Notes: generated from the letters alone by a model not told the origin. 64,000 nucleotides of DNA from Mixophyes australis (GCA_036250195.1 JAVHZZ010000011.1:64170101-64234100); one strand, 5' to 3'. Shown: positions 33,097 to 44,949, counted from the first letter of the stretch. Translations and numbers: made by a program.

Positions 33097-35244
33097 TCAC
33101 TCCTGAATGTGGTGAACAGCTTTCAAATGTCGCTTAACCCTGCGCTTCTCCTGAAAGCTCTTTCCACATAGCGGGCAGTTATGAGGACGCTCTCCCGTGT
33201 GTACTCTCTTATGTTTAGAGAAGTTAGAAGAATTATTAAACCTTTTATAACACACATCACACTGAAAGGGTTTTTCACCGGTATGAATTCGTTGATGACT
33301 AGAGAGAGCCGATGACTGTGTAAATCCTTTGCCACAAACTTGGCACACAAATGGCCTTTCACCCGTGTGTACCCGCAAATGCTCCTTTAGGTCAGTAGCC
33401 CTTTTAAAACGCTTAGAACATACAAAACAAATATAGGGTTTAACTTCCATTTCCAAAAACTGTGAATCATCTTGGTCATCAGAGTTATCCATGTGGGAGT
33501 CCCAACATTCCATGGTCCTTTCCAATAGTATGTCTTCTGGTTCTGTCAAGTCTGTAACATTGCAAATTTCATCAGCTTTTATCTTTACTTGACCGTTTTC
33601 AGCATCATGTTGTAACAATTGTTCAGCAGGGCTTATAACCTTATCTGCAGAATGGAGATATTTCAATTTTACTTCCATTGCAGTCTTAGGATCTTGAACC
33701 TGGCATTGAAATGAACATTTTGCATGATTGACAGAGTCATCATCCTCATACTCCTCCTCTTCCTCATCAGTAGAATCATCAGATATTTCCACATATATTT
33801 CATGTTCACCTTTTGTATAACCACCGTTCATGATTTCAGCTTCAGAAGTGGCGATGTTATATTCATATGCAGGAGACCTTGACAACTTTGGCTTAATGCA
33901 ATTCTCTAAATCATCTTTAAACGTATGTCCTTTAGTTTCAACATTTGAGATAGAACACTCAGAAGCTTTTAGCACAGCATTCCGATACAGCACCACTGGC
34001 TTCGTCTTGATCTCTGTTATGTCAGAATATTTTTTCTCTTTCATATTATCTGTGGTCATCCCTGCACATGGAGGTTGCAAACCACCTACACTCAAATTAT
34101 CTCCATTTCCTTCAGCGATTTGCTTTTCCAATATAAATTTGCAATCTTCATCATTTACTCTCAAAATAGGCAATGTTTTAGGACAGTTTCTGCTCATATT
34201 ATTATTATTATAAAAGAGCGAACCAATGCCCTTTGAAAGCCCCATGCCATTTTTACTTCGAAGTGGTTGTTTTATGTCAGAAAACCCATCATCCATTTCA
34301 ACTTTTGTAAGTATATCCTGCACTGAATGCGTACGTTGGTGCTTCTTAAAATTGGAAGAATTGTTAAAGGTTTTGCCACAGACATTGCAGTGAAATGGCC
34401 TCTCTCCAGTGTGAATACGCATGTGCCCAGTCAACACTGAAGACTGAGTAAAACACTTCTGACATATCCTACAACGGTATGGTCGCTCCCCCGTGTGGAC
34501 ACGCTCATGGTCTTTCAAATCTGAAGTACGCTTAAAGGCTTTTTCACAATATGAACAACCATATGGCTTTTCAGACAGGAATGGACCTCTCCCTTCTGCT
34601 TGATTGGCTAGATCTGGAGTCTGTCCATGAAGGCGCCTATGTTTTATAAAGTTAGATGCATCTTTAAAGAGTCTTCCACATACTTCACACTTATACGGTT
34701 TTTCCTCTGTATGAGTACGTTTATGGGTTAATAAAGAGGAGGACTGCGTGAAGGCTTTGGCACATAATTCACATTTATATGGACGTTCACCTGTGTGTAC
34801 ATTATAATGGTCCTTCAAATTGGAAGTGCTCTGAAACTGCCGGCCGCAAAGCTGGCATTCAAAGCGATTGAGAGCATTATGGATCTGCTCATGAAACATA
34901 AGTTCCGAGACATACTGAAATTTTTCAGAACAGATTCCACACTCAAGTTCCATCCTAGACACAGGTTCCTCCTTGTAGCATTCTATGTCATCAATCTCCT
35001 CTTTTACTGTTAAAATTGGATGGGCTGGAACTTCTAACTTTTGCAAGTTTCCTACCTTCATGGCCATTCCATCATGAAGGCTTTGTACGGAAGTACTCAC
35101 GACCATCTGACAACTAGAACTATAAAGTAATGGCTTTGTGCAACCTTCAGTGTTTTTATTGCATGGCTTCAAATTATCACCACCTTCTTCATTCTCTATG
35201 CTGCTGAGCATTGCAAGTTGAGCATCCGGGAGATTTTTTGTCAT
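33097..35244 (-). CDS. C2H2 zinc-finger protein, 11 fingers (715 aa)
   Basis: Probable nuclear DNA-binding regulator. The start is ATG 35244 (MTKNLPDAQ), because an in-frame TAA lies 24 bases upstream. Residues 1-98 are fingerless and include VKEEIDDIE, a likely SUMO site. Fingers 1-7 (about 99-306) begin with CX2C...HX3H units, with a 20-residue insertion before finger 5. A long middle region follows, with an acidic run (DEEEEEYEDDD, about 490-505). Fingers 8-11 (about 603-710) come after it, and the last has HX4H. TGERP-type linkers join most fingers. No KRAB, BTB or SCAN domain is seen. Fingers 2-4, 5-7 and 8-10 are three copies of one module (SxLKxH; FTQSSxLxxH; xxSNFxKH). The coding exon is single and uninterrupted, preceded by a splice acceptor. 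I do not recognise the orthologue. Confidence 0.93.
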   Translation of the reverse strand: MTKNLPDAQLAMLSSIENEEGGDNLKPCNKNTEGCTKPLLYSSSCQMVVSTSVQSLHDGMAMKVGNLQKLEVPAHPILTVKEEIDDIECYKEEPVSRMELECGICSEKFQYVSELMFHEQIHNALNRFECQLCGRQFQSTSNLKDHYNVHTGERPYKCELCAKAFTQSSSLLTHKRTHTEEKPYKCEVCGRLFKDASNFIKHRRLHGQTPDLANQAEGRGPFLSEKPYGCSYCEKAFKRTSDLKDHERVHTGERPYRCRICQKCFTQSSVLTGHMRIHTGERPFHCNVCGKTFNNSSNFKKHQRTHSVQDILTKVEMDDGFSDIKQPLRSKNGMGLSKGIGSLFYNNNNMSRNCPKTLPILRVNDEDCKFILEKQIAEGNGDNLSVGGLQPPCAGMTTDNMKEKKYSDITEIKTKPVVLYRNAVLKASECSISNVETKGHTFKDDLENCIKPKLSRSPAYEYNIATSEAEIMNGGYTKGEHEIYVEISDDSTDEEEEEYEDDDSVNHAKCSFQCQVQDPKTAMEVKLKYLHSADKVISPAEQLLQHDAENGQVKIKADEICNVTDLTEPEDILLERTMECWDSHMDNSDDQDDSQFLEMEVKPYICFVCSKRFKRATDLKEHLRVHTGERPFVCQVCGKGFTQSSALSSHQRIHTGEKPFQCDVCYKRFNNSSNFSKHKRVHTGERPHNCPLCGKSFQEKRRVKRHLKAVHHIQE

Positions 35245-35268
35245 GCTCAAGTTTTTAGCTGCTCCTGT

Positions 35269-35274
35269 TTACAT
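35269..35274 (-). promoter_or_regulatory. Start-stop uORF (ATGTAA) upstream of the zinc-finger ATG
   Basis: On the minus strand ATG at 35274-35272 is followed at once by TAA (35271-35269). It lies eight codons before the true start and in the same frame. If this exon is spliced as proposed, every mRNA would carry this minimal uORF, which can hold ribosomes and lower translation. Sequence is certain; effect is inferred. Confidence 0.5.
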
Positions 35275-35281
35275 CAAAATA

Positions 35282-35300
35282 CCTAAAAGAATAAAAAAAA
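35282..35300 (-). promoter_or_regulatory. Splice acceptor of the zinc-finger coding exon
   Basis: On the minus strand a T-rich tract (TTTTTTTTATTCTTTTAG) ends in AG at 35284-35283, and the exon would begin at 35282. There is no competing upstream ATG-bearing frame, which fits a 5' noncoding first exon followed by a single coding exon, a common layout for C2H2 genes. Confidence 0.65.
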
Positions 35301-36113
35301 GAAAATCAATGAGCATTAATGTAAAACAGCAAATCTAATGGGTTTATTAAATATGTATTTTGTTTGTTTTTTTAGTATTATGTGATAAACAAACGTAAAC
35401 CAAACAGGCACCCTCACAGTTCCCAAAAAAAAAAAAAAGGGACGTGTACTTTAAGGTTTATCACAGCTATAGTGCCCAAGTTTTATATGTGTATATTTTA
35501 ATGAACCTTACATGCATATGGTATGCCACCATTATATCACTAGTACTCGACTGTTTATTTTTTTTCTCTCTCTCTGAGAAATCCCAGAGGAGAGGTGAAG
35601 TGAGTTATGGTATGCAATTATGCTGCAGGGGCAGGGCCAAGGTGCCGATCATATCATGGAGGCGCAACCCCCCTATCCCCCACTTTACTAGGAAATGGGT
35701 AGGGTTGCAGGAGAATAGTCTGTGGGAATTCAGGAGTCTTCCAAACATTCTGTGAGAGTCTGCAAGTATGTGTAAAATGCTATTAAATCTAGGCAAGACC
35801 AGATTTAATTTTTAGCGGCAGTGGAGGTGCAACCTTAACCCCCACTGTTATTGGAGCACAAACCACACATTCCAGGTGATGTCATCACTCAACAAGTTAA
35901 CCAGCAGACTCTGCTGCTGAGAGTTGGAGGGCTTCACACATCTTTGCTTATTTGTGAATGCAGATTACAATCATTAACTGCTCAAAGGTCCTTTGAAAGG
36001 ACTGAAACAGAGCAATTCAGTTCCTGCTACTACATGAGACCCTTGGGCTATCAATGACAGCTCACACAGCCACCATTACTTACTGCAGTAAGTATGTCAG
36101 GTTAGAGACAGAG

Positions 36114-36325
36114 TGGGGCATATTCCATTGGCCGCGTTACTGTCAAAAGTAATACGGCTTGCGCACTATTACCGTTATTGTGTGCATAATTACCTTTATT
36201 ACGGTACCTTTAACGCCGGCTTTTTCCTCGCAGCTCTGAAATCCCAGTTAGAATTACCGTAATAACAGTAATACTTTTAACGTCACGTTACTCGCAAAGT
36301 AACGTGGCTATTTGAATATGCCCCA
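36114..36325. mobile_element. MITE with GGGGCATATTC termini (212 bp)
   Basis: The left end TGGGGCATATTCCATTGG is mirrored by TTTGAATATGCCCCA at the right. GCCGCGTTACT inside the left arm pairs with AGTAACGTGGC inside the right. The interior is rich in TAATAC/GTATTA and ACG. No clear target duplication. The superfamily is uncertain, PIF/Harbinger-like by style. Confidence 0.7.
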
Positions 36326-37611
36326 GTCACTCAAGCAAAATTGGGCATATACCCTTTTATTAATACATTAATTTGTATTGCTCATGCCACAAAAAAAAAA
36401 AAAAAAAAAACACATACACCAATGTCCGCATGCAGATCTGACACCAGGAGAAGTGGAACGGGGAGGGAAGGGGTGTGCCAGCACTGTTAAGAGTATATTA
36501 AGGGTTTGTTCGTTTAACTGCAAACTGACTGAGGCAGACCTGAACGGAAATACAGATATGCCTGTTGTCAGTAACCATATCACTTGCGGATGCCCGAGAG
36601 CTGGTTCAAATATATACTAGTGAGAGCAATCGTCAGCACCAACTAGCCACTCCCGATTGGCCAAATGAGTATCCACCTCTGAAGCTTTCTTCGATGCTCG
36701 TGTCTTTATTATAAGATTTTGTGGGCGCACTTTAGAATGAATGTTTTGCTACTTTCATTAGTACACGAATAGAAAGATTATACCTGGTAATTTAGAAGCT
36801 TTTTTGAAATTTAAAAACCAATGAAATCGCAAATGCATTTTTCGCTATCAAAACAAATTTTGGGGAGGGAAAGAGAAAAAAAAAGTGCTTATGAACTGGT
36901 TGGGTGTAAGTACACTTGACTTAAACCTAGTTACTGGTACAGAACTAGATGCATTTTCAGAATATGTGTAAAAATACGCTATTTTTATGGGCTTTTTAGC
37001 ATTTTGTTTTTTTAAGCATATGGGTCCAACTCTGCATTTTGCCCCAAAGCCGCCAGCCCAACTTAAATTGTACAGTCACCAATCAGAAGCAGGTTAATAA
37101 ACGGATTTGTTAGGAGAACATATACCAAATTGTGTGTAGTCGGCGTTAGGATCAATCAACGTTTTCTACCACTTGACCATAGCCAGGATACATTTGCAAT
37201 TAGAGAACAAAATTGAACAGATCTAGCTTTTCTACGCACAGATAAGTGGCTTAATCCCATGAAGCTTCTCAGCAAATCAGCAAGATAACCTCACACCCCA
37301 TTAGATTTACTTAAGACTTGCTATGTGGCACACCTGCAGTATTTAATACCACAGCAACTTGGAATTCATAATATTGCATAAAAGTCTATACACATTATCA
37401 ATTTGAGTGTGTGCAAATGATATTAAGTCAAACCTCTCCTTTGCAGGAGATAACCACTTACATCGATGTGCAGTACAAATTGACAGGTCCTCGTTAAGGG
37501 AGTAAATCAGGCTAGAAGTTACAATATTGCGAAACCATGTTGCGGACAGATGCTACTAAACCTCAACAGATGTTCATATGTGCAATTCATAATGTGAATA
37601 AGGTTTAGTGC

Positions 37612-37754
37612 AAACCTGGGCAACCTGTGGCTCTCTGGGCGTTGTGAAACTACAAGCCCCAGCATGTTCTGCCATCAGATAGCCAGCCATTAGCTGGCAA
37701 GGCATGCTGGGACACGCTGGCCAACCTGGAGAGCCACAGGTTGGCCAGGCCTGG
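37612..37754. mobile_element. hAT-type MITE (143 bp)
   Basis: Inverted ends: CCTGGGCAACCTGTGGCTCTC at the left pairs with GAGAGCCACAGGTTGGCC at the right. Flanking 8-mers TTTAGTGC (37604-37611) and TCTAGTGC (37755-37762) differ at one base, as expected for a decayed hAT duplication. Confidence 0.8.
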
Positions 37755-39179
37755 TCTAGTGCCTTGGGTATTGCCAGAAACAAGACTGACAAGAGTATGA
37801 AACGTAGACATTTCATTGTGAATAATTATGGTCGGCGCTGATGTTTGTAACAGCTTCTCATGGCTTTGTGGGGAAAAAGCCAAAGAAAAACTTTATGCTG
37901 CAAATGTGACTTTTAAAAAAAAACAAAAAAAACAATGAAAACTTAGCTGCATCACCACCAAATTATTAAATATTACTCACCTGTTCCTTCCCTCCCCAGA
38001 GCTCTTGGAGCTGCACTATGCATTTCTCCTGTGGCTCCCCTTTTTGTAATTATAGAACTATCAAAACCTGCAATTGTGGCACAAACAGCCCCTTCCACTT
38101 CTTGGAGCTGCGAGACAAACTATAAATCCCTGGTAAAAACAGCTACATAAAGCTGCCCCCAGGAAGATAAAGAGCAGGCAAGTAATATTTAACAATAAGA
38201 TGGCAATTCAGCTTTAAATCACAAACTGGTGGTTACCCAAGGCAGACGCAAATATACATTACCTTTAAAGATATAGCTTAGTAATAGGAGAAATAATGAG
38301 AATCTGTTTGAGAGACATCAACCACTTAAGATCATATATCCTTTTTTAGATTGTAAAGCACCATTAAACCAAAATTACAAGTTGAACCAAGACACCGTAC
38401 AGTGTTCCTTCAATCAGCTTAAAGGCGGTTTCCTACGTACATGTACTGGTTTTTGAAAATGTGTTGTACTTTTGTATTGGAATTTATTGATTTCTGAGGC
38501 TTTATGCCATGTAAGAGGAAATCTGTTTTTGTAACTTCTGACGCCAGGCTAATAATGTTAATTAAGTTTTTTCATCTCAGGAATGACAAACATATCTTTA
38601 GTATGAATGCCTAGCAGGAGGTCGTTACCTTTCGTTCCTGTGTAGTTTTCCATCCTGTATCTTAGAACCTGTCTGAATAATGCAACCTAGCAAGTAATTT
38701 AGGAAGTCACAGATTGATGTGAATTTTGGCAAGTTAAATTGTGATAAATGCAATATTACATACTGATAGTAAACATTCAATATAATATCTCAGAAGTGTG
38801 GTGCAGCTTGGAAAGGGGGGTGGGTTACCCCTGCCAACATGTCTCAGAATCTGTATAAAGAGCCCTTTTTGACCATGTTATGGTATTATTCCATCTGTAC
38901 ATCTGGATGTTCACTAGTACTTCAAGCTAGAATGGAAAAGTTCTTGTCAGGACTCTTAAGCAATAAAACATTACTGCATGAAGATACTGACCAAGACTAT
39001 TACCTGCTGTATTCTGTGACCAACACTGACAGTGAAGTGAGAGAAAACCCCAGATAAACTGCAGGAAGAACTCTCTCCATTCCTTCCTTCCCCTGCAGAT
39101 TGGGTGGCGAAATAAGCCATCCAGTCACAGTTGGTCTCCCCTTTGCTGTCATAAACAGCCTCCACTCTACTGGAAAGGC

Positions 39180-40087
39180 TTTCACTAGATTTTGGAACGT
39201 GGCTGCGGGGATTAGCATCCATTCAGCTACAAAAGCATTAGTAAGGTTGGGCATTCAATCCTGGCTCGCAGTCGGCATTCTAATTCATCCCAAAGGTGTT
39301 TGATGGGGTTAAGGTCAGGGCTCTGTGCAGACCCTATAAGTTCTTCCATAAAAAAACTGGGGAAAACCATTTTGATGGACCTCGCTTTATGTATGCGGTC
39401 AGTGTCATGCACAAATAGGAAAGTGTCTTCCCAAAACTGTTGCCACAAAGTTGGAAGCACACAATTCTCTAAAATGCCACTGTATGCTGCAGCACTAACG
39501 TTTTCCTTTAACGGAATGAAGGGGCCCAGGCCAAACCATGAAAAATAACCCCAGACCACTATTTCTCCTCCAAACGTTACAGCTGGCAGTACACATTCGG
39601 GTAGGAAGCATTGTCATGGCATCCACCAAACCTAGATTAATTTGTTAGACTGCTCGATGGTGACACATGGTAAATCACTCCAGAGAACGCATTTCCACAC
39701 CAACAAAGTCCTATGGCAGTGTGCCTTACACCATTAAAGTCAACATTTGGCATTGTGATCTGAGGATTGTCTGTGGCTGCTCTGACATGGAAACCCAATC
39801 CATGAAGCAACCAACAAACGGTTCTTGTGCTTAAGTTGCTTCCAGAGGCAGCTTGGAACTCTGCAGCCAGTGTTGCAATCAAGGACAGGCTATTTTTATG
39901 AGCTCATCAGTCCCGTTCTATGGACTCGTGTGGCCTACCGCTTTGTGGCTGTGCTTTTGCTGCTCCTAGACATTTGAACTTCACAATAACATAACTTAAA
40001 GTTGTCCAAGGTAGAAATTTCACAAACTGACTTGTTGGACAGGAGGCATCTTATGACACGGCCACTAAGCTCTTCAATATGACCCAT
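39180..40087 (-). pseudogene. Tc1-like transposase pseudogene (third family)
   Basis: Minus-strand text starts near ATG 40087 (MGHIEELSGRVIRCL) and includes the TRTVCWLLHGLGF helix. Next is VVWGYFSWFGLGPF (after the first catalytic region), then VLPTLWQQFWEDTFLFVHD with the second catalytic Asp. SAQSPDLNPIKHLWDELECRL follows, where the usual Glu after NPI is Lys, so the third catalytic residue is lost. Frames are broken at about 39600. The same family left the fragment at 16655-16879. It lies within the presumed intron of the zinc-finger gene. Confidence 0.85.
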
Positions 40088-42845
40088 TCTGCTTTAAAGG
40101 TTTGTCTATGGATACAGTATGGCTATATGCTTTGGGGGGCCCGAAATGACCAAACACTAATCAGAAGAGGTGACCACATACCTTCGGCCATGTAGTGCAG
40201 TTTTGCTGTTGGAATGATTATCTTGTATTGGTGCATTTATACACACATATGCATACATACTCACAATTAAAAAAAAAAAAAAAAAAAACTTTAAAAATAA
40301 AAACTGCGCTTTACATTCCTGGTGTACAACCCCCCCCCCCCCCCAAATTTCTGCTTAAAAATAAGCTGTTGTGAAACTATTTAAAATTCTATTAGTCAAT
40401 GAGTGATGCACCGGATACCAGTGGCGATTTGCTCTATCCACTTTATAGTACTATAGTACTCAGTTATATACCACTGCAGAGTACATAAGTGAAAACGAGG
40501 GATGGTACTTACATTTTTTCCCCATTGTGTACAAGTTCAGTTTTGTTTATATTTAAAGAAATTCATCAATTTGTGCGTGTTGGTTTGAGAAATTTAGTAA
40601 TTTTATGTTTTACTTTCTTTTTGGTAGCTTCACTTAGACAGCAGTTTGAAGAAGCAATATCATATACTTATTTTAAACCACAAGTTCTGTACCTCTGACA
40701 TTCCCCCAGAGGGACCTCCTATAACTTCAAGGTCCCTATGTAAAATCAATCTGTAGGGGAGATTTTAATATAGCTGCTATTACTGTCACTACTAAAACAA
40801 ACAAAAACAAAAAAGGAAACAGTTTCACAATGGAAGCACCGATTTCTCCTTCAGCACAGGAGAGGGTAACCTGAAAGGGTCGTGCCTACGAAGAAAATTG
40901 GTGTCCCCAAGTATCTCTGCCCACTATACAATGTATTACACTGTAGCCTTGGTAACAGCATTGCACTGAACAAACAAAATGGATAATAGCATCTTGAATC
41001 ACAAAAGAAATGAAAAATAAAGAAATGCTGGTTTGCATCGCCTGACAGAAGTGGATGCGTCTGTGGCTACAGGTTCCACCAAGTGTGTCATTCTACAGAC
41101 AGCATTGGCAGTGGATCAAATGATGTAAATGCCACAATTACATCTAATAATAAATGGACACATCAAAGGGGCGCAGCAGTTTACAAATACCCTGCATCAC
41201 TTCCCTTTGTCTGGGGTGAAAATTCCACTCAATTCTGGATGTGGCAACAATGGATGCTTTTTTTTTTCCCTTGTGCAGTTTATCAAGCATAGAACAGGTA
41301 GAACTCATTTAAATAGGAAGGTCATGTTGTATCAAAATGGTCAGTCTTTGTGCCACGGCAAGAGCAGTGCTTGGGCACCAAATCCTTCCTTAACATTGCT
41401 AGTATGCAACGTCTTGTGAAGTGCACAGAAAGCTATACTGGAACAGCTTGTGCTCAATTTCATAGTTTATGCAAGCCAGGGTTTATAATCTATTTATAAT
41501 CCCAGGTTCATAATGGAGGAAGCTTAATTAAGGTGGCATGAAAACTTTTTTTAAAAAAATTATCAGACAATGCTCAGAAAGAGCACAACTGAAGAACTAG
41601 AGTCTTCACATTTCTTTGGATACAAACCCCCCAAAGAGTGGGGAAAATTATATAATGGGCCTAGCAACTGGACCACATACCATCAGGTTACATATTCTCC
41701 ATCATTTGGTCAGGGAGTTAGTTGTAAGTAAAATACAGCATTAGTAGCAAATCAATGAATTGTTAAGTCAAATATAAATTAAATTGTTATTAGACAATCT
41801 AAGAAATTTGTCAAAGAAAGGTTAGTGAGGCAAAGTAGTTTGCTAGTCTTATTTATAGGGGACACTGCAGGATATATGGAATGTAGAAGACTGATTAAGT
41901 TAAAGTAGGTAAGGTTATGATAAAATAAGAGAAGCAGGCCACAGTCCAAGTCATACCCTAGCCTAGCGAACAGACCCATGGTGCACACTTCCAGTGTCGA
42001 TAGAGAAAGTTGGTCCTCTTACAGTAATTTATTTAGTAATTTGCCTACATCCTAGAGAGATATATATTTATAACAATATTGCAAAAATGCTTCATTGCCA
42101 ATTCATTTAAAAAAAGTGTCCAATTTATTGACAGGTTCTGTGCTGGCCTGGGTCTTGCCTCTCTCTGGGTCAGAGTCGGTGGTATTCCCTCTTAGAGACC
42201 AAATGGACTGCAAACTGAACAGAGATTACCAGAACACTACACTCTTGTTATAGAAATGCTTTCTATGCTTTTCTTAGGAAGCAATTTAAGAAAAGAGATT
42301 GTTTTAATATTTTGCTTATACTGAAATAAATGTAGTTTCAATTAAGTACAATTTTTATTTATTTTAAGCTTGGAATTCAATTCAGAACGATATTCCACTG
42401 GACATAACCAATTACAGTAAGGAATCTCTGCTCATTTTCCTGCTCACCAAAATCACTCTAAATTTTTCTCACCGTGCAGAAGACACTAGTGCGATTAACA
42501 TTTATACAAGTAAAATATGTAATCACTACAGTGCTCATGGAATAGCAATATTACAGGTGACATTTCCAAGCCAAACTTAGTAGAAAGATGTAGAAATATA
42601 TTACGTATAATACATAAATTCTGAATCATGAAAGCAGCTTGCCCAAGGAGGATACAGCTGTTTTCAGATACATACACCCCCCCCCCCCCCCCTTGCCAAT
42701 TGCACATTAAAAAAAAAAATGGAAAAAAAAATGCATGTAAACACTTGTAAACGGGATGTAAGTGAATTGGACACTAGAAATTGTTGTTCCTAGTGCTACC
42801 ATACCCACTCATTTTTACTTGTTTCCCACTCCAATAGTGTTTTTT

Positions 42846-43047
42846 GGGGGCTGATTCAATTAGCCGTGTGAGGTCATTGTAGCATCAAATATTATGCTCA
42901 GCCCACAATTTTCATTTATTATTTGCTTGCACCTCAGAGTTTTAATCACTGACATTGCTATTTTGTGCTAATCACCATAATTGATATTTTTTGTGCATAT
43001 AAACACAGCATGTGAGACAACTATGGAACCACACGGCTAATATAACC
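42846..43047. mobile_element. MITE-like inverted-repeat element
   Basis: Left end GGGGCTGATTCAATTAGCCG with GTGTG following; right end CACACGGCTAATATAACC is its imperfect complement (AATTAGCCGTGTG pairs with CACACGGCTAAT). About 200 bp, no coding. Boundaries are approximate and no target duplication is clear. Confidence 0.5.
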
Positions 43048-43706
43048 TGTCCTTACAGCATACAAATGCTAATAAATCTGCATACCAAGTTTTTAATAGT
43101 GGTAAATGCATCAAATACATCTGTGGTATGAGGGAACCATTTACAGGTTGCAACCCACTTGGTACAAACTCCTGTTTTTCACCATATTTACATTAAAAAA
43201 AATATAATAAAGAAAAATCATATGCATACACACATGTAAACCATTATAGGTTTACCATTATAGGTTTTGCACTGGTAAAAAAGTATTTTTCTTAAATAGA
43301 TATTACTGGGCTACTATGGCAGCCTTTCTGCTACCACTCCTGTGACACCAGCCCCTGCCACCACACCAGCCCCTGCCATATTGCAAGTCCACTTGAAGTG
43401 CCCGAGCCTCAGTAACATCTCACACATAAATATCTTATTTTCTTTACACACAGTCCCAATCACAGTGAATCTCTTAACAATCACACAAAGCTTCACCAAC
43501 TCCCTCCCCAGCCACACATCACAAGGAGCTGCACAGCCTTAGTTTCCCTGACGGCCTAGGGTCCCGGCTTTACTGCCGCCCATAATCACACCAGCTCATT
43601 GTCGTCCCCTTATCCTCCCATACGTAAGGGGTCTTTGTCACGCAACCCCAGCTCATGCCGTCCGTGTAGGGTCTCCAGTCTCCCCACGTTACAAGGATTA
43701 TTTTAC

Positions 43707-43850
43707 CTTCCGGCGCCGCTCACAACACCAAGGCCGGTGTGTCCTCTCTAGGCCGGTCCGCTCCTGCAAACTTTCAGCCAACTGAAGTAAACCTCGCTTG
43801 CAAAAGCTCAGCCATCTTTAGCATCTTCCCATCCCCCATAGAGTTTCATT
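43707..43850 (-). promoter_or_regulatory. Candidate promoter and first exon of the zinc-finger gene
   Basis: This is the CpG-richest non-repeat patch in the gene-bearing part (43550-43850). On the minus strand GCGGCGCCGGAAG is followed by GTAAAA (GT at 43706-43705), a good splice donor next to an ETS-like CCGGAAG. AAAGATGGCTGAG at about 43822-43810 resembles a YY1 site, often found just downstream of transcription starts. It also contains an ATG that opens a 13-codon uORF. I propose a start near 43830-43850 and splicing to 35282. Inference only; no transcript evidence. Confidence 0.4.
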
Positions 43851-44394
43851 CCAGCGGCCTTAACATCCCTTTAACTTAGGGTTCTTAAAGGGGATGGCAT
43901 TGCCTTTGTTATCTGCAGACAGTAACTCCTCCCCACTCGTTCCTTAAAGAGACAGTCGCATTCCTCTTTTCAGCTAAGTGTGCTTTAGGGACTGTACTCT
44001 AGACACTTTATTGTGCAGCAACAGATTTTTACTACAAACTGAATATTGTAAGTTGAGTTGTGAAAGGAAGAGGGGTGATTTGACGTGAACACTTGAAAAC
44101 CTTTAACGTTTACCAACAATAGTAGGTTCTTAAAAAAAAACATTGTCCTAAAATGAAGAATAAATGTTAAGCTGATTGTGATACTGAATTACTTTTATTT
44201 GTATTTCTTTAATATGTCCCTCCAAACCCTAGATTGAGCTCAACTAACAGTAATATTGAAGATAGATATGTTAAATAAAGTAGATGCACATGTCTGGGAA
44301 TTTGTAAGTGAAAAGATAGTTATACAACCTTTGCAGAATGCAAAGGCACAATTACTATTCATTTGCTGAATTTAACAGATTAAAAACAAAACAA

Positions 44395-44760
44395 TGAATG
44401 TGGCATATGCAAAGGTTTTGGCACCCTGTCAGCCAGCACCCATATTTGCAGAAATCACAATTTCCAATTGGTTCTTTTCTATTTTTGCTTTAGGAATTGT
44501 ATCCACTCTGCCTGGCAGAACTCTTCTAACTCAGAAAAATTCTTTGGTCTTCTTGTATGTACTTCATGTTTGAGATCTCCCGATACATTTTCAATAATGT
44601 TTAATTCTGGCCACTGTAAAGGCCATTCATCATTGATTTTAAGGTGCTAAATTGTTGTCTTGTCCATCCTAGTTTCAATTTCTTCACTGATTCTGGGACA
44701 TTAGTCACTAGGTTTTTTGAATAATTAAATCCATTCTTTCTTCCACCAAGCATGGACTGA
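44395..44760 (-). mobile_element. Tc1-like transposon fragment (fourth family)
   Basis: AATGTGGCATATGCAAAGGT with TTTGGCACCC at the left looks like a Tc1 terminal repeat. GATCTCCCGATACATTTTC and TTCTGGCCACTGTAAAGGCC match in style the reverse strand of a Tc1 C-terminal block (the region coding SPDLN...). Heavily decayed; boundaries approximate. Confidence 0.45.
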
Positions 44761-44949
44761 ACAGATGTCAAATATCAAAATAAAAATAACCAGCATATAT
44801 ATTGCAGGCTCAGTATTACTTTATATAAAAACAATTTATTACAACATCAAACTTAAAAATATCACACAATGTTCAACACTTTGCGGATGAAAAGATGATG
44901 AGAAGTTTAGTTGGATGTTGAAAAATTTTCACAGAGCTCGCCATAATTT

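Larger units (their letters stand above)
35301..43706 (-). other. Presumed intron 1 of the zinc-finger gene
   Basis: No protein-coding frame of host type. Contents: a repeat-like GC patch at 35620-35850, MITEs at 36114-36325, 37612-37754 and 42846-43047, and a Tc1-like relic at 39180-40087. Poly-A and poly-C runs lie near 36391, 40269, 40331 and 42668. The rest is AT-rich unique-looking sequence. Intron status is inferred from the acceptor at 35283 and the donor at 43706. Confidence 0.4.

Noticed and set aside
33830..34213. Plus-strand frames across the zinc-finger gene
   Set aside because: Antisense shadows of the 715-residue minus-strand coding exon.
35245..35250. Zinc-finger protein starting two codons earlier
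   Set aside because: The earlier codon is TTG, not ATG. The first ATG in frame after the upstream TAA is at 35244.
41083..41419. Short frames in the presumed intron
   Set aside because: No domain, no coding bias and no splice context; expected by chance in AT-rich DNA.
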